Origin: an uncultured Planctomycetota bacterium
GTDB taxonomy: Bacteria > Planctomycetota > Planctomycetia > Pirellulales > Thermoguttaceae
Assembly (NCBI GenBank): GCA_902786505.1
Contig: CADACS010000005.1
Location: 1 to 54,439 of the forward strand
Length of the DNA: 54,439 bases
Direction of reading: 5' to 3'
Position 1 is the stretch's first letter. Each line of letters opens with the position of its first letter. The position numbers and the translations under genes are program-made. Under the pieces are notes generated by a model. The model saw only the letters and a program-made list of their open reading frames with translations. It searched no databases and was not told the origin of the DNA. Of this stretch, positions 44,141-53,440 are shown one piece after another.

Positions 44141-46891
44141 TCAGAACCAGCCGCCGTAGGCGACGATAAAGCCCGCCACGACGACGGAGACCATGCTCAT
44201 GAGCTTGATGATAATATTGAGCGACGGTCCGGTCGTGTCTTTAAAGGGGTCGCCGACGGTGTCGCCGACGACGGTCGCTTTATGGCATTCGGAATGTTTG
44301 CCGCCGAGTTCCGGATCGATATTCGCCTCGACGTACTTCTTCGCGTTGTCCCACGCGCCGCCCGCGTTCGCCATATAGACGGCGACGCAGAATCCCGTCG
44401 TGAGCGCGCCGACGAGCAGCCCGATTACGCCGGTTACCCCGAGCGTCATGCCGACGACGATCGGCATAAAGAGCCCCAGGAGGGACGGGAGAATCATCTC
44501 GCGCTGCGCCGCTTTTGTCGAAATGGCGACGGGCCGTTCGTAGTCGGGATCCGCTTTGTATTCCATAATTCCGGGTATCTCGCGGAACTGGCGGCGCACT
44601 TCTTCGACCATGCCCGCGGCCGCGCGGCCGACGGACGTCATTGTCAGCGCGCCAAAGACAAAGACGGTCATGGCGCCGAGGAAGATCCCGACGAGGACTT
44701 TCGGATTGAGCAGATTGCAGGAGTAGAAGTTCATCCAGTCGGCCATATTCGCCGTTTCGACGGACGTCATTTCCGTCTGTTCGTTCTCGTTTTCCGGTAC
44801 GAACGGGCAGGCGGCGGCGACTTCCGCGGTAATGTGGGCGGGCTTGGGAGTCGGCTTGAGACTCGCCCAGTGTTTATTGGATTCTCCCCAGGTCTCTTTG
44901 GCGCCGCGGTAAATGGGCAGATTTTCGTTCGGGTTCTTGGCCTGATTCGGCATAACGAGCCACGATTTCGGGAACCATTCCCGCCCGATTTCCTCATAGG
45001 CGGCTCTTTGCGCGTCAACTTTCTCTTTGCCGGGGTAATAGACGACAAAGTTTTCGGCGACCTTGTAGTATCCGACTTGGGCTCTTTGATCGGTCTCAAT
45101 GACTTTGACCGCGGAAGCTCCCCACCGTTCGAATCCGACGCGGACCTCTTCGACGTACGCCGCGAGTAGCGCGAGCGCGGTCAGCGCGGCCGACCCGATC
45201 GCGAATCCCTTGCCGGTCGCCGCCGTCGTATTGCCGAGCGAATCGAGCGCGTCGGTTCGCTGCCGCACTTCTTCCGGGAGCCTCGCCATTTCGGCGTTCC
45301 CGCCCGCGTTGTCGGCGATCGGGCCGTACGCGTCGGTCGCCAGAGTGACGCCGAGCGTCGAGAGCATGCCGACGGCGGCGATTCCGACCCCGTAGAGCCC
45401 GAGCGAGAAGGTTTGAACGTTCGTGAAATCGAAACCGGTCGTGCAGCCGAACGCGAGAATAGTCGCCACGCCGATGATAACGACCGGCGCCCAGACGCTG
45501 TACATGCCTTCCGCGATGCCCGCGATAATGACGGTCGCCGGACCCGTTTTCCCTTGGCGCGCGATCTGTTGAGTCGGCTTATATTCGTACGCGGTGCGGT
45601 ATTCCGTCCATTTGCCAATGAGCCATCCGGCGAACAGGCCCGTTACGACGGAGAAGCCCGCAAAACGCGCCGTGCCGGTCAGGAGCAGCATTGAGAGAAC
45701 GATCGCGATTGCGCCGATAATAACGGACGGAAGATTGACGCCTCTGCCGAGCGCTTTGAGGAGCGCGCCCTGATCCGCGTCTTCCTCGGCCCTGACGAGA
45801 AAGATTCCAAAGATCGAGAGCGCGACGCCGACCGCCGCGAGAATGAACGGCAGGAAGAGCGCGCACATCTGCGTCTTCTGATCGGCTCCGAGCGAGGAGT
45901 ACGCGGCGACGCCGAGCGCGGCGGACGAGAGAATCGAGCCGCAGTACGATTCGTAAAGGTCGGCGCCCATGCCGGCGACGTCCCCTACGTTGTCGCCCAC
46001 GTTGTCGGCGATCGTGGCGGGATTGCGCCGGTCGTCTTCCGGAATGCCCGCTTCGACTTTTCCGACGAGGTCGGCGCCGACGTCCGCCGCTTTCGTATAG
46101 ATTCCGCCGCCGACGCGCGCGAAGAGCGCCTGAGAGGACGCGCCCATGCCGAAGCAGAGCATAACGACGGTGATTTCGGTGAGTTCCATCGTCCAGTTAA
46201 AGGCGGGGAATATCCAGTAGAGCGCGCCGAACCAAAGGACGACGTCGAGCAGGCCGAGCCCTACGACGGTAAGACCCATAACGGCGCCCGACCGGAACGC
46301 GACTTGGAGCCCGTCGTTGAGCGATTTCCGCGCGGCCGACGCCGTGCGGGAGGACGCCCAGGTCGCCGTCTTCATGCCGAACCAGCCGGCGAGACCGGAG
46401 AAGAAACCGCCCGTAAGAAACGCCCACGGAACAATCTTATTCTGCACGCCGACGCCCCAGGCCAGGAACATTAGGAGCGCCCAGATCACGAGGAAAAAGA
46501 GCGAGACGATCTTGTATTGCTGCTTCAGATACGCGTTCGCCCCTTTCCGAACGGCGGCGGCGATCTTGATCATTTCGGGCGTCCCTTCGTCGGCGGCGAG
46601 CATCGCTTTGAAGAACTTCACCGCGTAAAAGAGCGCCGCAATAGCCCCGGCGAGCGCAATCAGCCACAGGAGGCCGAAACGGGAGGTGAAGAATCCGAGC
46701 CGTTCGGCGACCTCGGGCATGACCTGAATCGCAGCCTCGGCTTCTTGGGTTACGGGCTGAGCGGCGGCCGCCGCGTCTTCTTCTGACTGAACGAAAGCGT
46801 AGACGTTTGCGCTTGACGCCAGCCCTGCGGCCAGGACGAGCGCCGATATGCAAAGCGAGAGCGCACGGAAATATTTTGTAAGAGTCGCCAT
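44141..46891 (-). CDS. hppA: Membrane pyrophosphatase (K+-stimulated type) with large insert
   Basis: A 916-residue ion pump that hydrolyses pyrophosphate to move Na+ or H+ out of the cell. Substrate-binding signatures are clear: DVGADLVGKVEAGIPEDDRRNP, NVGDNVGDVAGMGADLYES, DAYGPIADNAGGNAEM and the late GDTVGDPFKDTTGPSLN. GNTTAATGKGFAIGSA carries Ala at the site where K+-independent enzymes have Lys, so it is the K+-stimulated class; many of these pump Na+. It is longer than the usual 660-770 residues: an N-terminal signal-like segment with an Ala/Glu-rich stretch (about 1-60) and a hydrophilic insert of about 150 residues (about 577-728) between membrane helices. The start follows GGAGG by seven bases. 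Confidence 0.93.
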   Translation of the reverse strand: MATLTKYFRALSLCISALVLAAGLASSANVYAFVQSEEDAAAAAQPVTQEAEAAIQVMPEVAERLGFFTSRFGLLWLIALAGAIAALFYAVKFFKAMLAADEGTPEMIKIAAAVRKGANAYLKQQYKIVSLFFLVIWALLMFLAWGVGVQNKIVPWAFLTGGFFSGLAGWFGMKTATWASSRTASAARKSLNDGLQVAFRSGAVMGLTVVGLGLLDVVLWFGALYWIFPAFNWTMELTEITVVMLCFGMGASSQALFARVGGGIYTKAADVGADLVGKVEAGIPEDDRRNPATIADNVGDNVGDVAGMGADLYESYCGSILSSAALGVAAYSSLGADQKTQMCALFLPFILAAVGVALSIFGIFLVRAEEDADQGALLKALGRGVNLPSVIIGAIAIVLSMLLLTGTARFAGFSVVTGLFAGWLIGKWTEYRTAYEYKPTQQIARQGKTGPATVIIAGIAEGMYSVWAPVVIIGVATILAFGCTTGFDFTNVQTFSLGLYGVGIAAVGMLSTLGVTLATDAYGPIADNAGGNAEMARLPEEVRQRTDALDSLGNTTAATGKGFAIGSAALTALALLAAYVEEVRVGFERWGASAVKVIETDQRAQVGYYKVAENFVVYYPGKEKVDAQRAAYEEIGREWFPKSWLVMPNQAKNPNENLPIYRGAKETWGESNKHWASLKPTPKPAHITAEVAAACPFVPENENEQTEMTSVETANMADWMNFYSCNLLNPKVLVGIFLGAMTVFVFGALTMTSVGRAAAGMVEEVRRQFREIPGIMEYKADPDYERPVAISTKAAQREMILPSLLGLFMPIVVGMTLGVTGVIGLLVGALTTGFCVAVYMANAGGAWDNAKKYVEANIDPELGGKHSECHKATVVGDTVGDPFKDTTGPSLNIIIKLMSMVSVVVAGFIVAYGGWF

Positions 46892-47675
46892 GAGAAAGCC
46901 TCCAAACGAGCGTTGGCGACGTCATTTGTAGAAAAAGCGTAAAATCCGCAAAATCGAATCGCCAAAAAACTTTTTTCGGGCGGTCTTTCTCGGATTTCAT
47001 CTGGCGCGGCGCGATTCAAAAAACGCCGTTGCGACAAAAAACGAAAAACGCCGCCATTATCTTCATTGTAATTGGAGCGTTTTTTTTGTCAAACGCCCGC
47101 TTTTCAGGGACGACGGTTTAACAACAGTTTGTTTATTATGGGGATACAAAGAGCTTTCCGTTTCATAGACCGAGGCGTGAAAGCTTCTAAAGACGCAATC
47201 TTTTTCAAAAAAATAGATAAAAAACGTTGTCTTTGACGGAAAATCTGAGAAGCTGCGGCAAAGTTGTTTTTAAAAAATGAGAGAAAGTTAATTGTATTAT
47301 AATACTTTTTAAATCAAGAGATTTTTATGGCAAAAACCGAAACCTTCGAGCCGTTTTTTTTATCTAAAAACGTTGGGAGACTCTTTCTGAAAAATTTGTG
47401 TTTTTTTGCTGAAATTGTCTCTTTCCCCTTGCCGAAAAAAAGACGGGAATGTAAAATACAGTATGTCGGTTGGTCGTCAGACTGTGAGGTTTGAGAAATT
47501 CCAACCGAATAGCGTCGTGGAATTGCGCGTTTTAGCGTCGCGGCGCGTCGGCTTTTTGCTTGTCCTCGGTCCTGTTTTCAGGTAAACAGGCGCCGCTTTT
47601 TTTCGGTTTACGATTCGGTTTTCGAGGCTTGCAGGGCTGGCTTTTATTTGTACTTAAACGAAGGGGTTTCTCTTA
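46892..47675. other. AT-rich intergenic region with promoter and structured leader
   Basis: About 780 bases between divergent genes, AT-rich with many A and T runs and no credible gene. It must hold the hppA promoter, which I could not place. A plus-strand promoter lies at 47429-47457. The plus-strand leader has an 8-base stem TCGGTTGG/CCAACCGA (47466-47473 with 47501-47508) and a CCTGTTT/AAACAGG hairpin near 47572-47590 followed by GCCGCTTTTTTT, which resembles an attenuator. Confidence 0.4.
47429..47457 (+). promoter_or_regulatory. Sigma-70 promoter of the lipoprotein pair
   Basis: TTGCCG (47429-47434) and TAAAAT (47452-47457) with a 17-base spacer; transcript start near 47464, leader about 210 bases. 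Confidence 0.65.
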
Positions 47676-48164
47676 ATGAAAAACAACGTTTCCAAACTCT
47701 TGGCGTTTGTTTGCGTCGTCGCGATGATCGCGTGCGCCGGCTGCGGCGGGCGTTCTCAGGTATCCGGCAAGGTCGTCTTCTCCGACGGCACGCCGCTGAC
47801 GTACGGCACGGTCAATTTCACGAACAACGAAGTCGCGTGCAAAGGCCAGATTGAAAAAGACGGCACGTTTAAGATGCGTACCTTCAAGCCGGGCGACGGC
47901 GTTCCCGCCGGGACCTACAAGGTCTTTATTACCGACACGCTCCAGTTCGGCGACGCGGCCGCGACTGCCACGACCGGAAACGCGGAAGACAAGAATGCCG
48001 AAAAGGTCGAATACTCCATCATCGGCAAGTCGACGAACACCGTTCCGAACGAATACTCGGTTCCCGAATTGAGCCCGTTCGAACCCGTTACCGTCAAGGG
48101 AACGATTAAGAACCTGACGCTCACGATCGAAGCCAGCGCTCCCGCCGCGGCGCCTGGAGAATGA
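47676..48164 (+). CDS. Lipoprotein with transthyretin-like (carboxypeptidase regulatory) fold
   Basis: A 162-residue exported lipoprotein. The signal peptide ends in IACAGCGG, a lipobox with the lipidated Cys. The mature part VSGKVVFSDGTPLTYGTVNF, IEKDGTFKM and PAGTYKVFITDT follows the pattern of planctomycete carboxypeptidase-regulatory-like (transthyretin-type) domains, often found as small envelope lipoproteins. It is paralogous to the next gene (GKV, G-PLT-G-V-F and GTY pattern). No enzymatic residues are seen; role unknown. Confidence 0.8.
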   Translation: MKNNVSKLLAFVCVVAMIACAGCGGRSQVSGKVVFSDGTPLTYGTVNFTNNEVACKGQIEKDGTFKMRTFKPGDGVPAGTYKVFITDTLQFGDAAATATTGNAEDKNAEKVEYSIIGKSTNTVPNEYSVPELSPFEPVTVKGTIKNLTLTIEASAPAAAPGE

Positions 48165-48213
48165 TCGCTTGACGAGACTGACTGAACCGTCGTCCGTCGG
48201 CGCGAGAGTCGAT

Positions 48214-48795
48214 ATGAAACTTTCCCGAAGTTGGCTCCTTCTGCCGTTGCTCTTTCTTGCCGCGTCTTTTGCGGGGTGCAACGGCAACGTTCACGTAACG
48301 GGCAAGGTGACCTACGCAAACGGTCAGCCGCTGACGATCGGGCAGGTTATCTTCACCGACGACTACTACATGGGTCGCAGCGACCTTGATAAGAACGGGG
48401 AATACTCGATTCACACGCTGCGCCGGAACGACGGGATTCGCAAAGGGACGTACCGCGTTTACATCGTGAGCGCGTTCCGGTTCGAAGAAACGGAAGAGAT
48501 TAAAGACTCGCTCCAGAATTATCGCTTCGACAAGCCCGTGCAGCTCATCGACGACCAATACATGAATCCCTACGCTACCGGATGGGTTTTTGAGGTCAAA
48601 AAGAACTGCAAAATAGATCTTGTCGTCTATCCTCCCGGCGAAGTTCCGGAAGAGGAACGGACCGAAGAAGCGAAAATGCTGTTCGATCCCGAATACCGCA
48701 AAGAGATGCAGCGAAAGCAGGCTCTCGAACGCGGCGAAGATCCGGATCAGCCGATTCATAAGAAACGCCGGTCGGTCAATCCGAACCTTTTATAA
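48214..48795 (+). CDS. Second transthyretin-like lipoprotein
   Basis: A 193-residue exported lipoprotein starting at ATG 48214; the signal peptide ends in ASFAGCNG, a lipobox. The mature start VTGKVTYANGQPLTIGQVIF and RKGTYRVYIVSAF aligns with the gene 49 bases upstream, indicating local duplication and probable co-transcription. The C-terminal ~50 residues are a charged helix-like tail (EEERTEEAKML, EYRKEMQRKQALERGE) not found in its paralogue. Function unknown. Confidence 0.8.
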   Translation: MKLSRSWLLLPLLFLAASFAGCNGNVHVTGKVTYANGQPLTIGQVIFTDDYYMGRSDLDKNGEYSIHTLRRNDGIRKGTYRVYIVSAFRFEETEEIKDSLQNYRFDKPVQLIDDQYMNPYATGWVFEVKKNCKIDLVVYPPGEVPEEERTEEAKMLFDPEYRKEMQRKQALERGEDPDQPIHKKRRSVNPNLL

Positions 48796-48820
48796 TTTTA
48801 TTAGAATTCAGTAAGAGCTC

Positions 48821-48845
48821 CGCGATGGGGCTTGCCCCTGTCGCG
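48821..48845 (+). other. Hairpin upstream of the DUF1559 gene
   Basis: CGCGA-GGGGC pairs with GCCCC-TCGCG across a two-base loop. No T run follows, so it is more likely an RNA stability or regulatory element than a terminator. Confidence 0.4.
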
Positions 48846-48971
48846 AAGTGAAATTTGAAATAACGCCTTTTCGGACGGCCGTTCCGCGGCTCTAACGAAC
48901 AGGTCCCGCCGCCGCGCCGTCGCGTCGTCGGTTATTTATTTATAGTTTTCCCATTCAACGAAAGGGTTGTT

Positions 48972-50090
48972 ATGACTCATTCCGCCAAACGCTCGGGCTT
49001 CACGCTTGTCGAATTGCTCGTCGTTATCGCCATTATCGGTATCCTCATCGGCCTGCTGCTCCCCGCCGTTCAAGCGGCTCGTGAAGCGGCCCGCCGTATG
49101 CAGTGCACGAACCATCTCAAGCAGATGGGTCTTGCGATTCACAACTTCCACGACACCCGTCAGGGTATCCCGCCGGCATGCCACTCCTGGCACCGCATGA
49201 CGATGTGGGCGTACCTCTATCCGTACGCTGAACATACCGTCCTTTGGGACCTCCTCAACCGTACCGACCCGGTTACCCTCGGCCAGTACTTCTGGAACAC
49301 CGGCGCGACCTGGAACGGCGTTACGCTGACCGCTGAAGAAAAGAAAGGCTTCGCCGGCGTTCCGTACATGGTCTGCCCGTCCCGCCGTTCTTCTCCCGCG
49401 GCTTACGAGTACGTTGCGACTTCGACGGGCGACAACTCCGCCGGTCCTCAGTCCGACTACTGCCCGATCGCTTCGACCGACTCGAACAGCAGCCAGAGCG
49501 GCCGCGCCTCCTACGGCGGCGGCGACCGTGACTCGCACTACTACGTCCGCGTAACCCAGATCTTCACGGACAGCTGCCAGACCTACCAGAGAGGTTTCTT
49601 CCGCGGCGCCAAGATCAACGGCACGTACGAAGGCACCACGCATTCTGATCCTCGCGACACGCTCTCCCGCGTCGTCGACGGTACCTCCAACCAGATCGTC
49701 ATCGGCGAAAAGCACATCCCGATCGACGGCCTGAACGTCTGCAATACGACCGCTCCGTCCACGAACAACTGGAGCCAGTGCCACGACTGCTCGTACCTCT
49801 GCGCCGCCGCGTCCACCGGTTGCGGTTACGTTTGGCGCTGCGTTGCGAACGCTTGGAACGACGCCCAGACCCCGATCAGCAACCTTGCTAACGGTATTGA
49901 CGGCCCGTACGACCACCTTGCCGCGAACAACCACGCGTCCATCAACTGCGGTCTTGGAAGCTGGCACGCCTCTGGCGCGAACTTCCTCCGCGCCGACGGC
50001 TCCGTCGCGTTCATGAGCTCGACCACGACCCAGGTCATCCTTGGCCGCCTCGCGACCGTCGACGACGGCAACGCCAGCACCAACAACTGA
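48972..50090 (+). CDS. DUF1559 pilin-like exported protein
   Basis: A 372-residue planctomycete DUF1559 protein. It begins with a type IV pilin-like prepilin leader [19 protein letters not shown], cleaved before Phe and N-methylated in true pilins, then the family motif [25 protein letters not shown], and ends with [20 protein letters not shown] as is usual. The body carries about a dozen Cys, including a cluster CHDCSYLC and TGCGYVWRC, more than commonly seen. Codons differ from neighbours: CGT, GCT and GCC replace CGC and GCG, as in highly expressed genes. These proteins occur in many copies in planctomycetes and may build surface fibres or pseudopilins. A strong terminator follows. Confidence 0.92.
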   Translation: MTHSAKRSGFTLVELLVVIAIIGILIGLLLPAVQAAREAARRMQCTNHLKQMGLAIHNFHDTRQGIPPACHSWHRMTMWAYLYPYAEHTVLWDLLNRTDPVTLGQYFWNTGATWNGVTLTAEEKKGFAGVPYMVCPSRRSSPAAYEYVATSTGDNSAGPQSDYCPIASTDSNSSQSGRASYGGGDRDSHYYVRVTQIFTDSCQTYQRGFFRGAKINGTYEGTTHSDPRDTLSRVVDGTSNQIVIGEKHIPIDGLNVCNTTAPSTNNWSQCHDCSYLCAAASTGCGYVWRCVANAWNDAQTPISNLANGIDGPYDHLAANNHASINCGLGSWHASGANFLRADGSVAFMSSTTTQVILGRLATVDDGNASTNN

Positions 50091-50140
50091 TTTTAGCGGA
50101 CGCGCGCGGTTTAACAGCCTCGCGTAACGCGTGATCCGTA

Positions 50141-50182
50141 AAAGCGCGCGATCCCTGAACTGGGGTCGCGCGTTTTTCTTTT
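50141..50182 (+). terminator. Terminator of the DUF1559 gene
   Basis: AAGCGCGCGATCCC (50142-50155) pairs with GGGGTCGCGCGTTTTT (from 50162); T-rich run to 50182. Confidence 0.88.
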
Positions 50183-50237
50183 TTACTGCGCGATAAAAAA
50201 GCGAAATATCGAACTGTCCCCGCCACGCGGACTTTGA

Positions 50238-50243
50238 TATAAT
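50238..50243 (+). promoter_or_regulatory. TATAAT box upstream of the beta-helix hydrolase gene
   Basis: A perfect TATAAT 76 bases before the ATG at 50320; only a weak -35 candidate (CTGTCC at 50214-50219). Confidence 0.5.
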
Positions 50244-50319
50244 GAAAGCCGCGGGCCGCGGAATTCGCGAAGTTTATTAACGGCTCGTGCAAGACGTTTT
50301 CCGCCGAGGAGATTGAGAG

Positions 50320-51813
50320 ATGTTTATGAAGAGAATTCTGTGCTGTCTGTTAGCGCTTCTTTTTGCCGCGGCTTGCCGGGCGAACGCCGAGACGGTCGTT
50401 CCCGCCGCGCCCGACTCCGAAGCGATCTATCCGGATTTCGAAGTCTGGGTCGACGGCAAACCGACGCCCGTCTGGCAGTGCCGCGTGAGCGCGATTCCGT
50501 TCAACCGGATATGGCCCGGCTATCAGCGTTCGCTCGATCAGACGGAACTGGCGGGCTTTGCGACGTGGGAGACCGACGCCGCGGCGACGGAAGTCGTCGT
50601 TAAGACGACGCGCGGGGCCGACGCGCTTCAGGCGGCGGTCGTTCGTCCGCAGTCGCTTGGCGTCACGCCGAAAATCGACTCCGAGAAGAACGAGATTTCC
50701 TTTACGGTTCCCAACGGCTCGCCGGTCGTTCTTGAACTCGGCGGTTTTCACAACTGCCTTCATCTCCTCCCGTTCCCGATCTATAAGCGTCCCAAGGATT
50801 TAAACGCGCCGAATCTCCGCTATTTCGGCCCGGGCGTTCATCGGCCCGGCAGGATTGAGGTCAAGAGCGGGGACGAGATCTTTATTGACGCGGGCGCGGT
50901 CGTTTACGGCGGCGTTCACGGCCAGAACGTAGAGAACGTCAAGATTTCCGGACCGGGCATTCTCGACGCGGCGCCCTTTGAACGCGGCGAACTTGGCGGC
51001 GTATTTAGGTTTACCGACTGCAAGAATATTACAATCGACGGGATCGTCCAGCGTGATACGGACGTCTGGTCGACGACGTTTATCCGTTGCGACGACATGA
51101 CGGTCCGCAATACGAAACTCGTCGGATTATGGCGGTATAACGCGGACGGAATCGACGTTTGCAACTGCGAGCGCGTTCTCGTTGAGAATTCGTTCCTGCG
51201 CACGTTCGACGACGGACTCGTCGTTAAAGGAGTCGACGGGGGCGTCGAAGGGCCTCAGAAACCGTCTAAGGACATAACGTTCCGCAAGAACGTCGTTTGG
51301 TGCGACTGGGGCCGCGCCATGGAGCTCGGGGCCGAAACGCGCGCGCCCGAATTCGCGAATATCCGATTTGAGGACAGTGATATTATCCGCACGACGCACA
51401 TCGCGACAGATATCCAGCACGGCGACCGCGCGAAGATTCACGGCGTCGTTTTCGAAAATATCCGCGTCGAGTTCGACGATAAAATTCCTACGCCTATTTA
51501 TCAGAACAGCGACGACCAAGTCTACGACCCGAACGCCGATCCGAATTACTGCCCGGCGCTCGCGGTAATCGTCATCAATTCGACGCACTATTCCCACGAT
51601 AAGGAAAACGGAACGGTGGACGGCGTTATCTTTAAGGATATTCAGGTTTACGGAACGCGAACGCCCCCTGTTTCCCTTACCGGACTAGACGCCGATCACA
51701 TGGCGAAAGACGTCCTCTTTGAGAACGTTCAGCTGGGCGGGCGCAGAATAACGTCGCCCGAAGGACTGAATCTGTCGAAGAACGCGTTTGTAGAAAACGT
51801 TCAAGTCAAGTAA
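50320..51813 (+). CDS. Exported parallel beta-helix glycoside hydrolase (GH28-like)
   Basis: A 497-residue exported protein. Residues 1-23 form a signal peptide ending ANAE. A beta-rich N-terminal domain (about 35-165) precedes a right-handed beta-helix with rungs such as VENVKISGPGILDA, CKNITIDGIV and CDDMTVRNTKLVG. YNADGIDVCNCERVLVEN and RTFDDGLVVKG match the acidic catalytic NxD and DD sites of GH28-type enzymes. The next motif, WGRAMELGAETR, replaces the usual GHG sequence, so it may not be a polygalacturonase. ATG 50320 is favoured by GAGGAG eight bases upstream. Confidence 0.75.
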   Translation: MFMKRILCCLLALLFAAACRANAETVVPAAPDSEAIYPDFEVWVDGKPTPVWQCRVSAIPFNRIWPGYQRSLDQTELAGFATWETDAAATEVVVKTTRGADALQAAVVRPQSLGVTPKIDSEKNEISFTVPNGSPVVLELGGFHNCLHLLPFPIYKRPKDLNAPNLRYFGPGVHRPGRIEVKSGDEIFIDAGAVVYGGVHGQNVENVKISGPGILDAAPFERGELGGVFRFTDCKNITIDGIVQRDTDVWSTTFIRCDDMTVRNTKLVGLWRYNADGIDVCNCERVLVENSFLRTFDDGLVVKGVDGGVEGPQKPSKDITFRKNVVWCDWGRAMELGAETRAPEFANIRFEDSDIIRTTHIATDIQHGDRAKIHGVVFENIRVEFDDKIPTPIYQNSDDQVYDPNADPNYCPALAVIVINSTHYSHDKENGTVDGVIFKDIQVYGTRTPPVSLTGLDADHMAKDVLFENVQLGGRRITSPEGLNLSKNAFVENVQVK

Positions 51814-51907
51814 GGGAAGGGCCGTTCGAGGAGCCGGTTTTGGGCGTCGCGTCCTCCGGCTCCGGAATCTTGCTCACGGTTTTGCATTAAGATAGAAAAG
51901 ACAGCGT

Positions 51908-53341
51908 ATGTCGTCAGAACCACGCCGTTCCGCGTCGGACGTTCTGTTCGCGCCGTTCGATAAATTCTGCCGGTTTCTTGGGCGGTATTTTTCCTACTTC
52001 AAGCCGACGGAACTCAACTACAGACTCTTCGACGGGGACTTTACGCCCCCGACGTCCGATCGGCGCGAGAATTTCATACCCGTCCGCCTGCCCGTAATCG
52101 TCGCGAGGCTCCTGGCGCCCTATAAGAGCGACGCGAACGAGTCGCGCAAACGTGCGGAATTTATTAAATTAGGATCCGCGCGATTCCATTACGACGTTCT
52201 CGAACTGCTCGACGATCTTCACGAGTCGTTCGCGCCGTTCGATCCGGATTCCGACGCGCTCTTTGAACCGGAGTACGGGCCCGCGGAACGCGCGGAACGC
52301 CGCGAGCGCTTTGCCACGCGTCTCAAAGACGCGCTCACGGCGAGCAACTATTTTGAGATTCCGCGTTCGGTCGTCGATCGGCTTCTGCAAATTAAACTGC
52401 CGGGCGCGCTCCCGGTCGTCGCGAAATACGACGATTTTCTCGAATACCGCATTTTCGCGCGCGGGGTCGTTCAGGAGCCGACGATCGTCCGTCCTCCGCA
52501 CCGCGCGGCCGGCCGGTCTCTCACGGTACGGAGCGAGATTCTCAGCCGGGTGTGTGTGTTCGCGCGTCTAAAAGTACGCGACAAGGCGGTCTCGAAGCGC
52601 GCTAAACTGCTCAGAACGCGGCTGTTGCGCAAAAAGTCGAAAGCGGCCGCGGAGTCTTCGGAAGACGGCTATACCGAGTTTCTGGTTGTGAAATTATTCA
52701 AAAATATTTCGCTCGAAGAACTCAAGATGGTCGCGCCGAAGATCAAAATGAAGTTTCCCGTTTTCGACGGAATCAAAATCGGGGGAACGTTCGTCGCCGG
52801 AACGTCGACGTCGATAGTTAAAATCATCGTCGCGGGCGCGCTGAGCTTTACCGCGTTTCTCGCGCTTACGGCGACGTTCTGCTTCGCCATGTTCAAGAGC
52901 TTTTTGGGCTTTATTCACCGGCGGACGGCGTATCTGCAGAAGTACGCGGACAGGCTCTATTTTCATTCGCTGGCGTCGAATTTCTCCGCCGTCAATATGC
53001 TGATCACGGGCGCGGAAGAGCAGGAGATCAAAGAGTTTATTCTCGGCTATTTCTCGGCGCTTTCGCGCGGCGGTTGGTCGACCGAACGCGAGATCGACGA
53101 GACGGTCGAACGCTGGCTCAAAGAGCAGTTCGGGCTGACCGTCGACTTTGAATCGTCCGACGCGCTGCGCAAACTGCGCGACAAGCGGCTCCTCGAAGAG
53201 CGGCCCGGCGTCGGCGCGGACGGCGCGCCGCTGCTCGACGGCGCCGGGAACCGGATTTTGCAGTACCGCGTCTTGCCGCTCGACGCCGCGCTTCGCGCGT
53301 TGGACGAAGACTGGGACCGTTTTTTTGAATACAACGTTTGA
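51908..53341 (+). CDS. DUF3754 (TMEM143-like) membrane protein
   Basis: A 477-residue protein of the DUF3754 family, related to human TMEM143, function unknown. The N-terminal part contains ENFIPVRL and SARFHYDVLELLDDLHESF; the core LVVKLFKNISLEELKMVAPKIK and FPVFDGIKIGGTF is typical; a membrane segment IVKIIVAGALSFTAFLALTA and a second hydrophobic stretch lie at about 300-340, and the tail YFHSLASNFSAVNMLITGAEEQEIKEFILGYF follows the family pattern. The middle carries a basic stretch KRAKLLRTRLLRKKSK. It is followed 99 bases later by the ThiE-like gene. Confidence 0.75.
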   Translation: MSSEPRRSASDVLFAPFDKFCRFLGRYFSYFKPTELNYRLFDGDFTPPTSDRRENFIPVRLPVIVARLLAPYKSDANESRKRAEFIKLGSARFHYDVLELLDDLHESFAPFDPDSDALFEPEYGPAERAERRERFATRLKDALTASNYFEIPRSVVDRLLQIKLPGALPVVAKYDDFLEYRIFARGVVQEPTIVRPPHRAAGRSLTVRSEILSRVCVFARLKVRDKAVSKRAKLLRTRLLRKKSKAAAESSEDGYTEFLVVKLFKNISLEELKMVAPKIKMKFPVFDGIKIGGTFVAGTSTSIVKIIVAGALSFTAFLALTATFCFAMFKSFLGFIHRRTAYLQKYADRLYFHSLASNFSAVNMLITGAEEQEIKEFILGYFSALSRGGWSTEREIDETVERWLKEQFGLTVDFESSDALRKLRDKRLLEERPGVGADGAPLLDGAGNRILQYRVLPLDAALRALDEDWDRFFEYNV

Positions 53342-53440
53342 CGCGCGCTCGGCGCGCGTTACAATCACTTGAACGGACGTTCGCGGCGCCGCCGCGCGCG
53401 TTTGACCGTTCCGTTTTCTTGCTGTTTTGAGGCGCAACTT

